From JAAYZM01 sp964510785 (lineage in GTDB: Bacteria > Actinomycetota > Actinomycetes > Actinomycetales > Cellulomonadaceae), in the NCBI GenBank assembly GCA_964510785.1, contig CAZECM010000002.1, positions 62,001-126,000 of the forward strand: 64,000 nucleotides of DNA, in the 5' to 3' direction. Positions 1-9,261 of the stretch are shown one piece after another. The notes beneath the pieces were generated by a model. The model was not told where the DNA came from, did not search any database, and worked only from the letters and a program-made list of their open reading frames with translations. A program made the translations under genes and the position numbers. Position 1 is the first letter of the stretch. Each line of letters starts with the position of its first letter.

Positions 1-2
1 GC

Positions 3-788
3 CTCACCGCGGCGCTGCGCACCTCCACCCGGGACGAGGCGCGCGCGGCACTCGGGCTGCCCGCCGAGGGGCCGGTGCTGCTGCTCGCGCCCGGTTCCGG
101 GGCGCTCGGCTCCGTGGACGCCGCCGTCGCGGCCGTGCTCGACGAGGTCCGCGCGAACGCCCCGGACTGGCACGTCGCCCTCACCCGCCAGGCCATCGCG
201 CGGCACGGCGACGGCGGCTCGGCCGGGCCGGGCCGGGGCATCACCGTGCTCGACGACGTCTACCCGCTCGCGCGCCACCTCGCCGCCTTCGACGCGGCCG
301 TGGGCGCCGCCGGATACAACGCCGTGCACGAGCTCACCGCGTCCGGTGTGCCGAGCCTCTTCCTACCGAGCACGCGGCACGCGACGGACGACCAGGAGGC
401 ACGCGCCCGGGGGCTCGCGGACCTGGGTGCCGCTCTCGTCTCCGACGGCACGGACCTGCCGGTCGCCCTGGCCCGGCTCGTCGACGAGGACGTGCGTGCC
501 GGGTTGGCGGCCGCGAGCCGCGCGCTGCCGCAGCCGCACGGGGCGTCGCAGATCGCGGACCTCGCCGTCGGCCTCGCCACGGACGGCGCCCCGGACGGCG
601 GACCGCTCGACACGCGGCGCCCTTCACGTTCACCGCTGCCGTTGCCCGCGGGCGGCGAGCTCACGTCCGAGATCGACGGGGCGACCGTGCGCGCAGGCCG
701 GCCGGTCGAGCACGTGCTCGCGGGCAGCTCGCCGGAGTACCAGGCGGTGCGGCGGCGCGCCGCGGAGTGGGTCTACCGCTCGGGTTGA
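3..788 (+). CDS. MurG-like (GT28 C-terminal fold) glycosyltransferase, 5' partial
   Basis: The reading frame is open from the window edge, so only the last 261 residues are seen. The visible part reads like the C-terminal nucleotide-sugar binding half of a GT28/MurG-type transferase: an early strand VLLLAPGSG, then a YNAVHEL segment preceded by a Gly-Ala pair, then PSLFLP and a DQEARA stretch, the usual order around the donor site. It probably transfers a sugar in cell-wall polymer synthesis, because a GT2 enzyme and a TagF-like polymerase follow. Its 3' end overlaps the convergent gene by 16 bases. The exact donor and acceptor cannot be read. Confidence 0.6.
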   Translation, partial: LTAALRTSTRDEARAALGLPAEGPVLLLAPGSGALGSVDAAVAAVLDEVRANAPDWHVALTRQAIARHGDGGSAGPGRGITVLDDVYPLARHLAAFDAAVGAAGYNAVHELTASGVPSLFLPSTRHATDDQEARARGLADLGAALVSDGTDLPVALARLVDEDVRAGLAAASRALPQPHGASQIADLAVGLATDGAPDGGPLDTRRPSRSPLPLPAGGELTSEIDGATVRAGRPVEHVLAGSSPEYQAVRRRAAEWVYRSG

Positions 789-1438
789 GCGGACTGAGCT
801 GACTGCGCGGCGGCCATCTCACGCCGCTGCGCGCGCAAGGCCCGGCTGCGGCGCACCGCACCGGCCCACGAACGCGCCGGGGCGAGCCGGCCGGTCAGTG
901 CGAGGCGCCGACCGGTGCGACGGGACCACCCCGCCGGGTCGTCTCCCAGGTCCGCGAGGAGCGCGACACCGATCTCGTCCGCGGGCACCCAGGCCCGCAC
1001 CCGCGGGTCGGTGTGGTCGAACAGGTCCCGGTCGAGGTCGGGGCTCGCCGCGGCGATCTGCGGCGCGTCGAGCTCCCGGTCCCGCAGCCACGCCGCGTCC
1101 CAGCGGGTGACGGGGCCGATAGCCGTGAGCCCGGGCAGGAACACACGGGTCACGATGCGACCGGGCACGCTGGCGCGCTCGGCCAGCCGCGTGACCGCGC
1201 CGCGGGCGAGCACGACACCCGCCGGGACGACGAGCGCGCCGTCGCGCGCCCCGAGGTCGAGGTCGGTCCGCACCAGGTGGGCGAGACGATCAGGCAGCCG
1301 TGCGCCGTCGTCGGGCACCTCGCCGACGATGCAGACGTACGCGACCTGGCCGAGGAGGCTCGCGAGCGTGGCGAGCAGCTCCGTGCGGGAGGCGGTGCCC
1401 ACGGGGACGACGGCGGGAACGGGGCGCATGCCCGCCAT
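773..1438 (-). CDS. Unknown protein in glycosyltransferase cluster
   Basis: A 221-residue protein that I do not recognise. The start is the ATG at 1438 (MAGMRP), because upstream codons run into the divergent promoter of the next gene. It opens with alternating hydrophobic strands and helices (VVPVGTASRTELLATLASL) suggestive of a Rossmann or glycosyltransferase-like fold, and ends with a basic Arg/Ala/Gln tail. There is no signal peptide or membrane segment. It lies on the opposite strand within an otherwise plus-strand teichoic-acid type cluster and overlaps the end of the preceding transferase. A degenerate glycosyltransferase is possible. Confidence 0.55.
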   Translation of the reverse strand: MAGMRPVPAVVPVGTASRTELLATLASLLGQVAYVCIVGEVPDDGARLPDRLAHLVRTDLDLGARDGALVVPAGVVLARGAVTRLAERASVPGRIVTRVFLPGLTAIGPVTRWDAAWLRDRELDAPQIAAASPDLDRDLFDHTDPRVRAWVPADEIGVALLADLGDDPAGWSRRTGRRLALTGRLAPARSWAGAVRRSRALRAQRREMAAAQSAQSAQPER

Positions 1439-1452
1439 CGTAGGTGCCCCTC

Positions 1453-1465
1453 TAGACTTCGCCGG
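1453..1465 (+). promoter_or_regulatory. Leaderless promoter of the GT2 gene
   Basis: TAGACT (1453-1458) is followed by seven bases and then GTG at 1466. This TAnnnT-N6/7-start spacing is the actinobacterial leaderless pattern. It is why GTG 1466 is preferred over the ATG at 1517. Confidence 0.55.
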
Positions 1466-2650
1466 GTGGACATCCGTCATGACAATCCCGTGGGCCGGGT
1501 CCCCGACACGAGACGGATGCACTCGACCCCCCTGCGGTTCGACGCCACCGGTTGGCGCTCCGGACGGGCGGGCGGGGCATGGGACGCCCCGGGCGACCTC
1601 GACGAGCGGCTCGCCGCGATCCTGCCCGCGCTCGACACGAGCCACCAGCTCGAGCTCGACGGCGCCGCCCCCCCGACCGCCGCACCCGCCGTGGCCCGCG
1701 TGCTGCACCGCGCCGTGGCCCGCGGCACCACCGTGGTGGGGCTCACCGACGACGCCGTCCGCGCGGCCCTCCCGGCGGACCTCGCCGCGCACGTGCCCAC
1801 GGTCCGGCCGGACACCGTGGTCGGTGACCTCGCCTGGGACGTCGCGGCCGTCGCCCAGCGTCGCGCCGCGCTGCGACCCCTGCTGCCGCCGCTGCCCCCC
1901 GTGAGCCTCGTGCTCGTGACGCGGCGCCCCGAGCTCGTCCCCGGGGCGGTGCGCCAGATGGCCACGCTCGACTACCCCGAGCTCGAGATCGTCGTGGGCC
2001 TGCACGGCGTGCCCGCGCCCGACGGGCTCGAGGCCGCCGCGGGCGGGCGGGCGCTCGTGGTGCGCGAGTTCGAGGCGACCGAGGTGTTCGGCACCGTGCT
2101 CGACAAGGCCTTCGCCCTCGCGTCTGGCACCGTGGTCGGCAAGTTCGACGACGACGACTACGTGGGGACCGAGCACCTGTGGGACCTCGTCGCCGCGCAC
2201 CTCTACTCGGGCGCGACACTCGTGGGCAAGACCACGACCGTCATCTACCTCGAGGCCCTCGACGCGACGGTGCGCCGGGTCTACGGCGCCCGGGAGACGT
2301 TCACCCACCGGGTCGCCGGCGCGACGATGCTGCTCTCGGCGGAGGACCTGCGGGCCGTCGGTGGCTGGCCCGCCGTGCCCCGCGGCGTCGACACCGCCCT
2401 GCTGCGCTCCGTGCGCGACGCCGGTGGCACCGCCTACCAACCGCACGACATCGGCTACCTCTACGTGCGCAACCACGACGCCGCCGGGCACACGTGGGCC
2501 ACGGACCTCAGCCACTTCCTGCGCAACACCCGCGAGCAGTGGATCGGCCTGCTCGAGCACGAGGCCTTCGGCACCGCGCACCTCGGCGCGCGGGGCGCGG
2601 GCACAGGTGCGGGCGACGATGAACGACACCACGAGGAGGACGCGTCGTGA
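1466..2650 (+). CDS. Family 2 glycosyltransferase
   Basis: A 394-residue protein with a GT2 (GT-A fold) domain in its middle: the strand VSLVLVTRRPELV, the segment LDYPELEIVVG, and the acidic metal/nucleotide motif FDDDDY, followed by VGGWP, the usual order in GT2 enzymes. The first 130 residues are a less typical N-terminal extension. No membrane segments are seen, so it should act in the cytoplasm. The GTG at 1466 sits just downstream of a leaderless promoter. The stop codon overlaps the start of the TagF-like gene, so the two are translationally coupled and probably work on the same wall polymer. Confidence 0.8.
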   Translation: MDIRHDNPVGRVPDTRRMHSTPLRFDATGWRSGRAGGAWDAPGDLDERLAAILPALDTSHQLELDGAAPPTAAPAVARVLHRAVARGTTVVGLTDDAVRAALPADLAAHVPTVRPDTVVGDLAWDVAAVAQRRAALRPLLPPLPPVSLVLVTRRPELVPGAVRQMATLDYPELEIVVGLHGVPAPDGLEAAAGGRALVVREFEATEVFGTVLDKAFALASGTVVGKFDDDDYVGTEHLWDLVAAHLYSGATLVGKTTTVIYLEALDATVRRVYGARETFTHRVAGATMLLSAEDLRAVGGWPAVPRGVDTALLRSVRDAGGTAYQPHDIGYLYVRNHDAAGHTWATDLSHFLRNTREQWIGLLEHEAFGTAHLGARGAGTGAGDDERHHEEDAS

Positions 2651-4923
2651 CCGAGCTGGCCGAGCTGCCCGAACCGCCGGACGGCGCCGCAGCGAAGTTC
2701 GATCCGCGTGAGCTGACCCTCGTGGTCGTGCCCCGCGGGGACCAAGAGAGCATCGACCAGTGGCTAGCGCAGTGGACGGCGACCCCCGGCCTGCACGGCG
2801 CACGGGTCGTCCTGGCGTACTGGCCCGGCGAGGCCGCCGACTTCACACAGCTGCGCGCGGTGCTCGAACCCGCGGAGGTGATCGAGCTTCCCGAGGACGA
2901 CGACCTGGGGCGCGACGACGTGCTCGCCGCGCTGCGTGCCCCGCTGCTGGGGGCGCCGACGCCTTACGTCGCCGTGACGAACGTCTTCCGGGTGGGCGTG
3001 CGAGCGCTGGAGCACCTGCACCGCCAGCTCGAGGTGTCCCTGGACCGTCTCCACCAGATCGAGCTGGGCCCGCGACCGGACGGGCCGCTGCTCCTCACGA
3101 CGAGCTCGGCGCCCAGCCTCGCCGTGCAGGCGTATGTCTCCGCGTGGCTCGCCGTCGTCGGCCCCGAACCGGCGGACGGCGTGCGCAGCTACCTCGCTCA
3201 CCTCGCTCTCGCCCATGGCAACAACGTGGTCGAAGGCATCGACCCGGTCCCGGAGACGGGCGAGATCGACGTGTTCGCCCGCGTGTCGTTCGGGCGGCTG
3301 TTCGCCGAGATCCCGCCGCCGTGGCGCTACGAGCTCGCCCTGTTCCGCTCGGGGACCAACGAGGTGGTCGCCCAGACCCCCGCCGAGCTGAGCCAGCGCG
3401 TGGACAACCAGGGTGGCCTGCGGTGGGAGAACCTCCGGGCACGGCTCCCGCTCGCCGAGCTGCCCGAGGGCAACTACCGCGTGCTCGTGCTCGTCCACGC
3501 CGAGAACGAGGTGCTGCGCCCGCGGCGACTCATGCGCGCGCGCCCCGGTGCCACGGCACCCGCCCGCACGGTGCTCCTGCCCGCTCGCGACGACGCACCG
3601 GCGAGCCGCTACCTCGTCCACACGCGGGGCCGCGAGGGACACACCTGGATCACGCTGCAGCGCGGGGACGGCCCGAAGGAGGTCCGGCGTTGGCGGCGCA
3701 CGCTGTTGCGCAAGGACCTGCGGCTCGTGCTGCGCGAACGGTCCGCCGGATACCGCATGCGGCTCGCTCGCCTCGTGCGGCTCATCACCCAGCCGTTCTA
3801 CGCGCGACGCGAGATCTGGCTCATCGGTGAACGCGTGGACACGGCTCAGGACAACGGCATGCACCTGTTCCGCCACCTGCGCACGCACCACCCCGAGCGC
3901 GACGTCTACTACGTCATCGACAAGTCGAGCCCGCACCTGGCTCGCGTCAAGGATCTGGGCAACGTGGTGCACCACTCCTCACTGCGCCACCAGCTCCTCA
4001 TGCTGCATGCCGCGGTGCTCGCCAACGCGTACGCCATCAACCACATGGTGCCGCGCGCCTGGCCGCTGCGGGCCTACACCCAGCACCTCGCGTGGCGCGT
4101 GGGCGCCGTGCGCGTCTACCTCAAGCACGGCGTCAACGTCTCGGCCAACACCGTGAAGCGGGGCACGGGCGGCTACGACGTGTACCTCAGCGTCAACGAG
4201 CGCGAGACCGCGGCGCTGCGGGAGAGCTCGCGGTACGGCGAGCACGTCCAGGAGACGGGGATGCCCCGCTACGACGCGCTCACTCCGGGACCGGCGAGCC
4301 GCACCGTGCTCTTCATGCCCACGTGGCGCCGGTACCTCGTGCCGAAGCTCTTCGGCGACGAGGACGACGTCGCGAAGGTGCCGTTCGAGGGCTCGACGTA
4401 CGAGCAGTTCCTGGTGGGCCTGCTGCACAGCCCGCGGCTGCACGAGCTGCTCGAGAAGTACGACTACCGGCTGCAGTTCCTGCCGCACTACAACCTCGCA
4501 GCGCACCTGGCCTCCTTCGAGCTCACGAGCCCCCGCACCGAGCTCGCGGACACCACGAAGCAGAGCTTCGGAGAGCTCATCAGCGGTTGCGACGCCTTCG
4601 TGACCGACCACTCCTCGGTGCACTTCGACGTCGCCTACCTCGGCACACCGGTCATCTACGCGCACTTCGACGCGGACGAGTACGCGGAAGGGCACGCCTC
4701 GACGTCGTGGTTCGAGCACGAGCGCGACGGCTTCGGCCCCGTGGTGCACACCGTCTCCGAGACGCTCGAGGCACTCGAGGAACTCCTCGCGCGCGGGTGC
4801 GCGCCCGACCCCCGCTACACGGCCCGGGTCGATGCCGCCTTCACGTACCGCGATCACGAGAACTGCGCGCGCGTCGTCGAGGCGATCGAGCGGCGCATCG
4901 CCGTCGTGCAGAGCGCCGGATGA
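2647..4923 (+). CDS. TagF-like CDP-glycerol glycerophosphotransferase family protein
   Basis: A 758-residue protein. The C-terminal half (about residues 390-755) is a CDP-glycerol:poly(glycerophosphate) glycerophosphotransferase domain: REIWLIGER, NGMHLFRHLR, the invariant-type LKHGVN in place of the usual WHG segment, LFMPTWRR, and the donor-site stretch FVTDHSSVHFDVAYLGTPVI. The N-terminal 380 residues look like a separate domain, partly GT-like and partly beta-rich. Such enzymes build poly-glycerol- or ribitol-phosphate (teichoic acid) chains at the inner face of the membrane. GTG 2647 overlaps the stop of the GT2 gene, indicating an operon. The polymer type is inference. Confidence 0.8.
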   Translation: MTELAELPEPPDGAAAKFDPRELTLVVVPRGDQESIDQWLAQWTATPGLHGARVVLAYWPGEAADFTQLRAVLEPAEVIELPEDDDLGRDDVLAALRAPLLGAPTPYVAVTNVFRVGVRALEHLHRQLEVSLDRLHQIELGPRPDGPLLLTTSSAPSLAVQAYVSAWLAVVGPEPADGVRSYLAHLALAHGNNVVEGIDPVPETGEIDVFARVSFGRLFAEIPPPWRYELALFRSGTNEVVAQTPAELSQRVDNQGGLRWENLRARLPLAELPEGNYRVLVLVHAENEVLRPRRLMRARPGATAPARTVLLPARDDAPASRYLVHTRGREGHTWITLQRGDGPKEVRRWRRTLLRKDLRLVLRERSAGYRMRLARLVRLITQPFYARREIWLIGERVDTAQDNGMHLFRHLRTHHPERDVYYVIDKSSPHLARVKDLGNVVHHSSLRHQLLMLHAAVLANAYAINHMVPRAWPLRAYTQHLAWRVGAVRVYLKHGVNVSANTVKRGTGGYDVYLSVNERETAALRESSRYGEHVQETGMPRYDALTPGPASRTVLFMPTWRRYLVPKLFGDEDDVAKVPFEGSTYEQFLVGLLHSPRLHELLEKYDYRLQFLPHYNLAAHLASFELTSPRTELADTTKQSFGELISGCDAFVTDHSSVHFDVAYLGTPVIYAHFDADEYAEGHASTSWFEHERDGFGPVVHTVSETLEALEELLARGCAPDPRYTARVDAAFTYRDHENCARVVEAIERRIAVVQSAG

Positions 4924-5007
4924 AAACCCTGCAGACTGCCCGGGACTTGACCGTGCGCCGCTCTCTTCATCTTGCGGAACGTCATAGATTCTGTGACGAT
5001 TGTCCAG

Positions 5008-5814
5008 ATGGAGAGAACCGGTTCCCACCCTGTGCGGGCAGCTGATGCTGCCGACTGGGCGCTGTCTCGAGGGCTAAGCGCCATGGCAACGGCTGAGGTC
5101 GCCGCACTACTCGACGTACCGGTAGACCACGTGCGTCGGCGTCTGCACAGGGCCGTACAGCGTGGCCAGTGGGTCATGCCCGCGCGTGGGCTATGGGTAC
5201 CGGTGCCGCCGGAATATCGCACGTGGGGGGCGCCGCCAGGAATCGAGATCATCGACGCGATGATGCAACACCTCAGCGTCGACTACTACGTCGGATGGCT
5301 CAGCGCCGCAGCGTTGCACGGTGCGGCGCACCAGGCTCCGCAAGTCTTTCAGGTCGCGGTGAGTCGCCAGGTGCGAGACCGCGTCGTTGGTCGCACTCGG
5401 TTCTCGTTCGCACAGCGGGAGGTGAACCGCGTCCCAGTCACACCGCATCCCACTCGCTCCGGAAGCGCCCCGGTGTCGACCGTCGCGGTGACAATGCTCG
5501 ACGTTGCCGACAACACCGAGCATGCAGGTGGCATGGACAATGCCGCCACCGTGATCTGTGAGCTCGCTGAGCTCGACACGTTCGACACCGCAGACCTCGT
5601 CGCGGCGGCGCAACTCTTCCCCGCGGCCGCAGCACGCCGCGCAGGCTGGATTCTTGATCAGTTCTCCGAGCGGCACGACCTGGCAACTCTGCGTGCCGTC
5701 ACCGCGGAAGCTGTTCCGACACCATCGCGTCTCGATCCCACCCGCCCCGCAATCGGGCCTGTGGACCATGAGTGGCTGCTGTACCTCAACCGTCGCGTGG
5801 AGCCTGACCTGTGA
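5008..5814 (+). CDS. abiEi: AbiEi antitoxin, type IV toxin-antitoxin system
   Basis: A 268-residue protein with an N-terminal winged-helix segment (about 18-55, ATAEVAALLDVPVDHVRRRL) and the AbiEi core including GLWVPVPPEYRTWG and the YYVGWLSAAALHGAAHQ region typical of the family. AbiEi binds its own promoter and counteracts the AbiEii toxin; the pair is known for phage abortive infection and plasmid stabilisation. The stop overlaps the AbiEii start. ATG 5008 is chosen; GTG 4993 in the same frame is an alternative. GC is visibly lower than in the flanking wall genes, suggesting transfer. Confidence 0.85.
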   Translation: MERTGSHPVRAADAADWALSRGLSAMATAEVAALLDVPVDHVRRRLHRAVQRGQWVMPARGLWVPVPPEYRTWGAPPGIEIIDAMMQHLSVDYYVGWLSAAALHGAAHQAPQVFQVAVSRQVRDRVVGRTRFSFAQREVNRVPVTPHPTRSGSAPVSTVAVTMLDVADNTEHAGGMDNAATVICELAELDTFDTADLVAAAQLFPAAAARRAGWILDQFSERHDLATLRAVTAEAVPTPSRLDPTRPAIGPVDHEWLLYLNRRVEPDL

Positions 5815-6587
5815 TCCCCGCGAACGCAATCACCGCGTGGGGCGTCGAGCACCCCTGGCCCACCCGTGAGCAGGTCGAGCAAGACCTCTTGCTCTCCCGC
5901 TCCATCTGCGCAATCGCCAACGACGAGTACCTCGGGAACGAACTCGTCTTCCGCGGCGGCACCGCGCTCCACAAGCTGCATCTCGAGCATCCATACCGCT
6001 ATAGCGAAGACCTCGACTACGTGCGCACCTCCGCCACCGGGATTGCGTCTCTCACGGGGGCGCTGACCCGCGTGGGGACCGACCTCGGGTTCGATGTCCG
6101 TACGAGGATCGGCCAACACCCGAAGGTCTACTGGCGCACGACCGCCGACTCCGGAGTGCCCCTCCGTATCAAGATCGAAGTCAACACCTTCGAACGCTCG
6201 CCCGCGCTGCCCATCGCCAAGCACGAACACCATGTCGAGTCAACGTGGTGGAGTGGCAACGCCCTGGTCCCAACTTTCCGGCCAGCGGAACTCATCGCGA
6301 CCAAGATCAGGGCGCTGTACCAGCGCTCAAAGGGGCGTGACCTCTTTGATCTCTGGCTGGCTCTCGACAGCCTGAGACTAGATCCTGCGGAGATCCTGGC
6401 TGCATTCAGGCCCTACCACCCCACCGGCCTCACTGCCGCGAAGGCCCAGGAGAACTTGGCGCGCAAGCTCGACGACACATCGTTCCGTCGAGATCTCGAC
6501 CCGCTCGTCAGTGCGTGGCCAGAGGGCTATGACGTCGAAACCGCAGCCGCTGCAGTCAGTTCGCTACTGCTCGCCCATCTCACCTGA
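5811..6587 (+). CDS. abiEii: AbiEii nucleotidyltransferase toxin
   Basis: A 258-residue nucleotidyltransferase of the AbiEii/AbiGii family (DUF1814). The key motifs are present in order: FRGGTALHK (motif I), YRYSEDLDY with the catalytic acidic pair (motif II), and ATKIRALYQRSKGRDLFDLW (motifs III/IV). The toxin is GTP- or NTP-dependent in characterised relatives and causes reversible growth arrest. The GTG start overlaps the abiEi stop (GTGA), the coupled arrangement normal for this module. All catalytic motifs look intact, so the toxin is probably functional. Confidence 0.9.
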   Translation: MIPANAITAWGVEHPWPTREQVEQDLLLSRSICAIANDEYLGNELVFRGGTALHKLHLEHPYRYSEDLDYVRTSATGIASLTGALTRVGTDLGFDVRTRIGQHPKVYWRTTADSGVPLRIKIEVNTFERSPALPIAKHEHHVESTWWSGNALVPTFRPAELIATKIRALYQRSKGRDLFDLWLALDSLRLDPAEILAAFRPYHPTGLTAAKAQENLARKLDDTSFRRDLDPLVSAWPEGYDVETAAAAVSSLLLAHLT

Positions 6588-6781
6588 GCCAGCAGCGGCT
6601 CGCGCACACTGTGATCACGCGGACGGGAAACGCGCACAGTTTCTCCACGGCGCTGTCCCGGGTATTCCACCAAGTCAGAGCGTCGCCTGCTTAGGATCTG
6701 AGAGCCACCTGCCCCGCCGCTGTCCGCGCTCGCCGCGGCTCGCGGGGGGCGCAAGGCCAACCAGCAGAGAGCGAGTGAGAC
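6588..6781 (+). promoter_or_regulatory. Intergenic region with candidate promoter for the LCP operon
   Basis: 194 bases without a gene. TAGGAT at 6692-6697 is a plausible -10 box. A purine-rich stretch just before the TTG at 6782 (GAGAGCGAGTGAGA) can serve as ribosome binding site. No clear -35 is seen. Confidence 0.3.
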
Positions 6782-8032
6782 TTGCAGCCCCGCCACGCCA
6801 TCCAGCGTTCCCGACGCGCCCGGCATGCCCAGACGGCGCCGCGCGCCTCGATCGCGCGCGCCCTGTCGGTCGCCGCGTGCGCGGTGCTCGCCTTCGGCGT
6901 CGGCGGCGCGGCCACCGCGTACCTGAACCTGCAGAACAACATCCGCGGCGGGGACATCGAGGCGCTCATCGCCGATCGTCCCGACCGGCCCACACCCAAC
7001 CCCGAGGACGAGTCGCAGGGCCAGCCGCTCAACATCGTGCTCATCGGCTCGGACGACCGCTCCGGCGAGGGCAACGCGATCGGCGGCAGCTTCGAGGGCA
7101 TGCGCTCGGACACGACGATCCTCATGCACATCTCCGCAGACCGGGACCGTGTCGAGATGATCTCGCTCCCCCGTGACCTCATGGTCGACATCCCCGCGTG
7201 CAAGATGACCAACGGCAAGGAGACCGTCGCCACGTTCAACCAGTTCAACTGGTCGTTCGCGTTCGGCGCTTCAGTGGGAGGCGACGTCGAGTCCGCCGCT
7301 GCGTGCACGATCTCCACGGTCGAGCGGCTCACCGACGTCTACATCGACGGCTACTTCGTGGTCGACTTCGCGGGCTTCATCACCATGGTCGACGCGATCG
7401 GCGGCGTCGAGGTGTGCGTCGCCCAGGACATCGATGCGCCGAAGGCAGACAATCTCAAGCTCGAGGCGGGGCTGCGCCAGCTCGACGGCCGCACGGCCCT
7501 GAGCTACGCACGCGCTCGAGTCGGCAAGGGGCTGGGCGACGGCTCCGACCTGCGCCGCATCGAGCGCCAGCAGCAACTGCTCGCGACGACCGTGAACAAG
7601 GTCCTCTCGAAGAACCTCCTCACCCAGCAGGTGGACCTGTACCGCTTCCTCGACGCGGCCACGAAGTCGCTCGCCGCAGATGAGAAGTTCGCCTCGATCC
7701 CGACACTCGCGGGCCTCGCCTACTCGTTGCGGAACATCAAGGGTGGAAACATCACCTTCATGACCCCGAAGGTCGTCGACTACCCCCAGGACAAGAACCG
7801 CGTCATCTTCACCGACGAGGCCAACGAGATCTGGGCGAAGATCGCGCGCGACGAGCCGCTCAAGGAGCCCAAGGCCCCCACGCCGACGGCGAGCCCCGAC
7901 GCGAGCGCCTCCCCGGAGGGCACGGACGACGCGTCACCCGAGGTGCCGACGGCCTCACCCACATCCACGGACGACGAGACGCCCGACGACGGCTCCGTCA
8001 CACCCGATGACGTCGCGGGGCTCTGCGGCTGA
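6782..8032 (+). CDS. LytR-CpsA-Psr (LCP) family wall-polymer ligase
   Basis: A 416-residue protein with a short basic cytoplasmic end, one membrane anchor (about 23-48, SIARALSVAACAVLAFGVGG) and an extracellular LCP domain: NIVLIGSDDR, RSDTTILMHI, ISLPRDLMVDIP, and the late Arg-rich DLRRIERQQQL. LCP enzymes transfer undecaprenyl-linked polymers such as teichoic acid or arabinogalactan to peptidoglycan. The C-terminal 60 residues are a disordered Ser/Thr/Pro/Asp tail. TTG 6782 is used because no in-frame ATG/GTG precedes the anchor. Its stop overlaps the next LCP gene by one base, so the two form an operon. Confidence 0.88.
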   Translation: MQPRHAIQRSRRARHAQTAPRASIARALSVAACAVLAFGVGGAATAYLNLQNNIRGGDIEALIADRPDRPTPNPEDESQGQPLNIVLIGSDDRSGEGNAIGGSFEGMRSDTTILMHISADRDRVEMISLPRDLMVDIPACKMTNGKETVATFNQFNWSFAFGASVGGDVESAAACTISTVERLTDVYIDGYFVVDFAGFITMVDAIGGVEVCVAQDIDAPKADNLKLEAGLRQLDGRTALSYARARVGKGLGDGSDLRRIERQQQLLATTVNKVLSKNLLTQQVDLYRFLDAATKSLAADEKFASIPTLAGLAYSLRNIKGGNITFMTPKVVDYPQDKNRVIFTDEANEIWAKIARDEPLKEPKAPTPTASPDASASPEGTDDASPEVPTASPTSTDDETPDDGSVTPDDVAGLCG

Positions 8033-9261
8033 TGCCGGAACGTCCCGTCAGCAGGGCGAAGCCGGGGGGCTCGGCCAAGCCCGTCAGCGGGTCGGCAACG
8101 CCCCCGAGCTTCACGCCCGGAGGCCAGCCCTCCCGCCCGTCGAGCGGTGGCGCCGTGCCGGTGGGCGCGCGCCGACCCGCGGCCCCCGGTGGCTCAGGGG
8201 CTCCCGGGGCGCGCGGCGGTGCACCTCGGGCCGCCTCGGGTGGCTCCGGTGCGCGGACGCCTGCGGGTGGACAGCCGGTCACGCCGCACGGGGACGGAGC
8301 GCCACGACCCCCAGCGCCCGCGGGTCGCCGTCGTCGGCGCCTGTACCTCGTGGTCGCCGTCGTCCTCGTCCTGCTCCTCGCCTGGCCCGTCGGCCTCGTG
8401 CTGTGGGCCGACGGCCGGCTCGCAAAGGTCGATGCCCTCTCCGGGGCGGCGAACACCCCGGGCACCACGTACCTGCTCGCCGGCTCCGACGAACGCGACG
8501 GGTCGGTGTACGACGACGGCACGATCGGCGGGCGCACCGACTCGATCCTGCTGCTGCACCAGCCCGCATCCGGACCGGCAGCGCTCATCTCGCTCCCGCG
8601 CGACACGTACGCCGAGGTCGCCGGGCACGGGGGGCAGAAGCTCAACGCGGCGTACTTCTTCGGCGGCGCACCGCTGCTCGTCGAGACCGTCGAGCGGCTC
8701 ACCGGGCTCACTGTGGACCACTACGTCGAGATCGGCATGGACGGCATCGGCGCGATCGTCGACGCCGTCGGCGGGGTGCACCTGTGCTACGACGACGACG
8801 TCGACGACGAGAAGTCGAAGCTCAAGTGGAAAGCCGGCTGCCACACCGTCCAGGGCAAGAAGGCGCTCGCGTTCGCGCGGATGCGCTACGCCGACCCCGA
8901 GGGCGACGTGGGGCGGGCCAAGCGCCAGCAGCAGCTCATCGGTGCCGTGACGAAGGAGCTCGCCAGGCCAGCCAACCTGTGGCAGCCCGGGCAGCAGGTC
9001 GCCATCGCTCGGGCAGGCACCGACGTGCTGACCGTGTCCAAGGGCACGGGCGCGCTCGACCTGGTACGGCTCGGGCTCGCGTTCCGGGCGGCACGCGGCG
9101 ACGGCGGCGTCACGGGGACACCGCCCATCGCCTCGATCAACTACCGCCCCGGTGGCATCGGTTCGGCCGTGCTGCTCGATCCGGACCTGACTCCTGGATT
9201 CTTTGCCGACCTGGCCGCCGGGCGTCTCGCGCCCGGCGAGTACGGCGGCATGCCGGGCTAG
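8032..9261 (+). CDS. LytR-CpsA-Psr (LCP) family protein with Pro/Gly-rich N-terminus
   Basis: A 409-residue second LCP ligase. About 100 Pro/Gly/Ala/Ser-rich cytoplasmic residues precede a basic RRRRR stop-transfer and a membrane helix (about 105-122). The outer LCP domain carries TYLLAGSDERDG, RTDSILLLH, ISLPRDTYAEV and GRAKRQQQLIGA. The long disordered N-terminus could be a docking or phosphorylation region, as in other actinobacterial LCP proteins, but this is inference. It is translationally coupled to the preceding LCP gene. Its 3' end overlaps the convergent NTF2-like gene by four bases, leaving no room for a terminator. Confidence 0.87.
   Translation: MPERPVSRAKPGGSAKPVSGSATPPSFTPGGQPSRPSSGGAVPVGARRPAAPGGSGAPGARGGAPRAASGGSGARTPAGGQPVTPHGDGAPRPPAPAGRRRRRLYLVVAVVLVLLLAWPVGLVLWADGRLAKVDALSGAANTPGTTYLLAGSDERDGSVYDDGTIGGRTDSILLLHQPASGPAALISLPRDTYAEVAGHGGQKLNAAYFFGGAPLLVETVERLTGLTVDHYVEIGMDGIGAIVDAVGGVHLCYDDDVDDEKSKLKWKAGCHTVQGKKALAFARMRYADPEGDVGRAKRQQQLIGAVTKELARPANLWQPGQQVAIARAGTDVLTVSKGTGALDLVRLGLAFRAARGDGGVTGTPPIASINYRPGGIGSAVLLDPDLTPGFFADLAAGRLAPGEYGGMPG

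Noticed and set aside
773..2803. A 676-codon minus-strand frame covering the GT2 gene
   Set aside because: Only the last 221 codons (from 1438) lie outside a convincing opposite gene; the rest is a shadow of the glycosyltransferase.
5008..6587. A larger defence island around AbiE
   Set aside because: Flanking genes are wall-polymer genes; no restriction, CBASS, retron or other defence components are seen.
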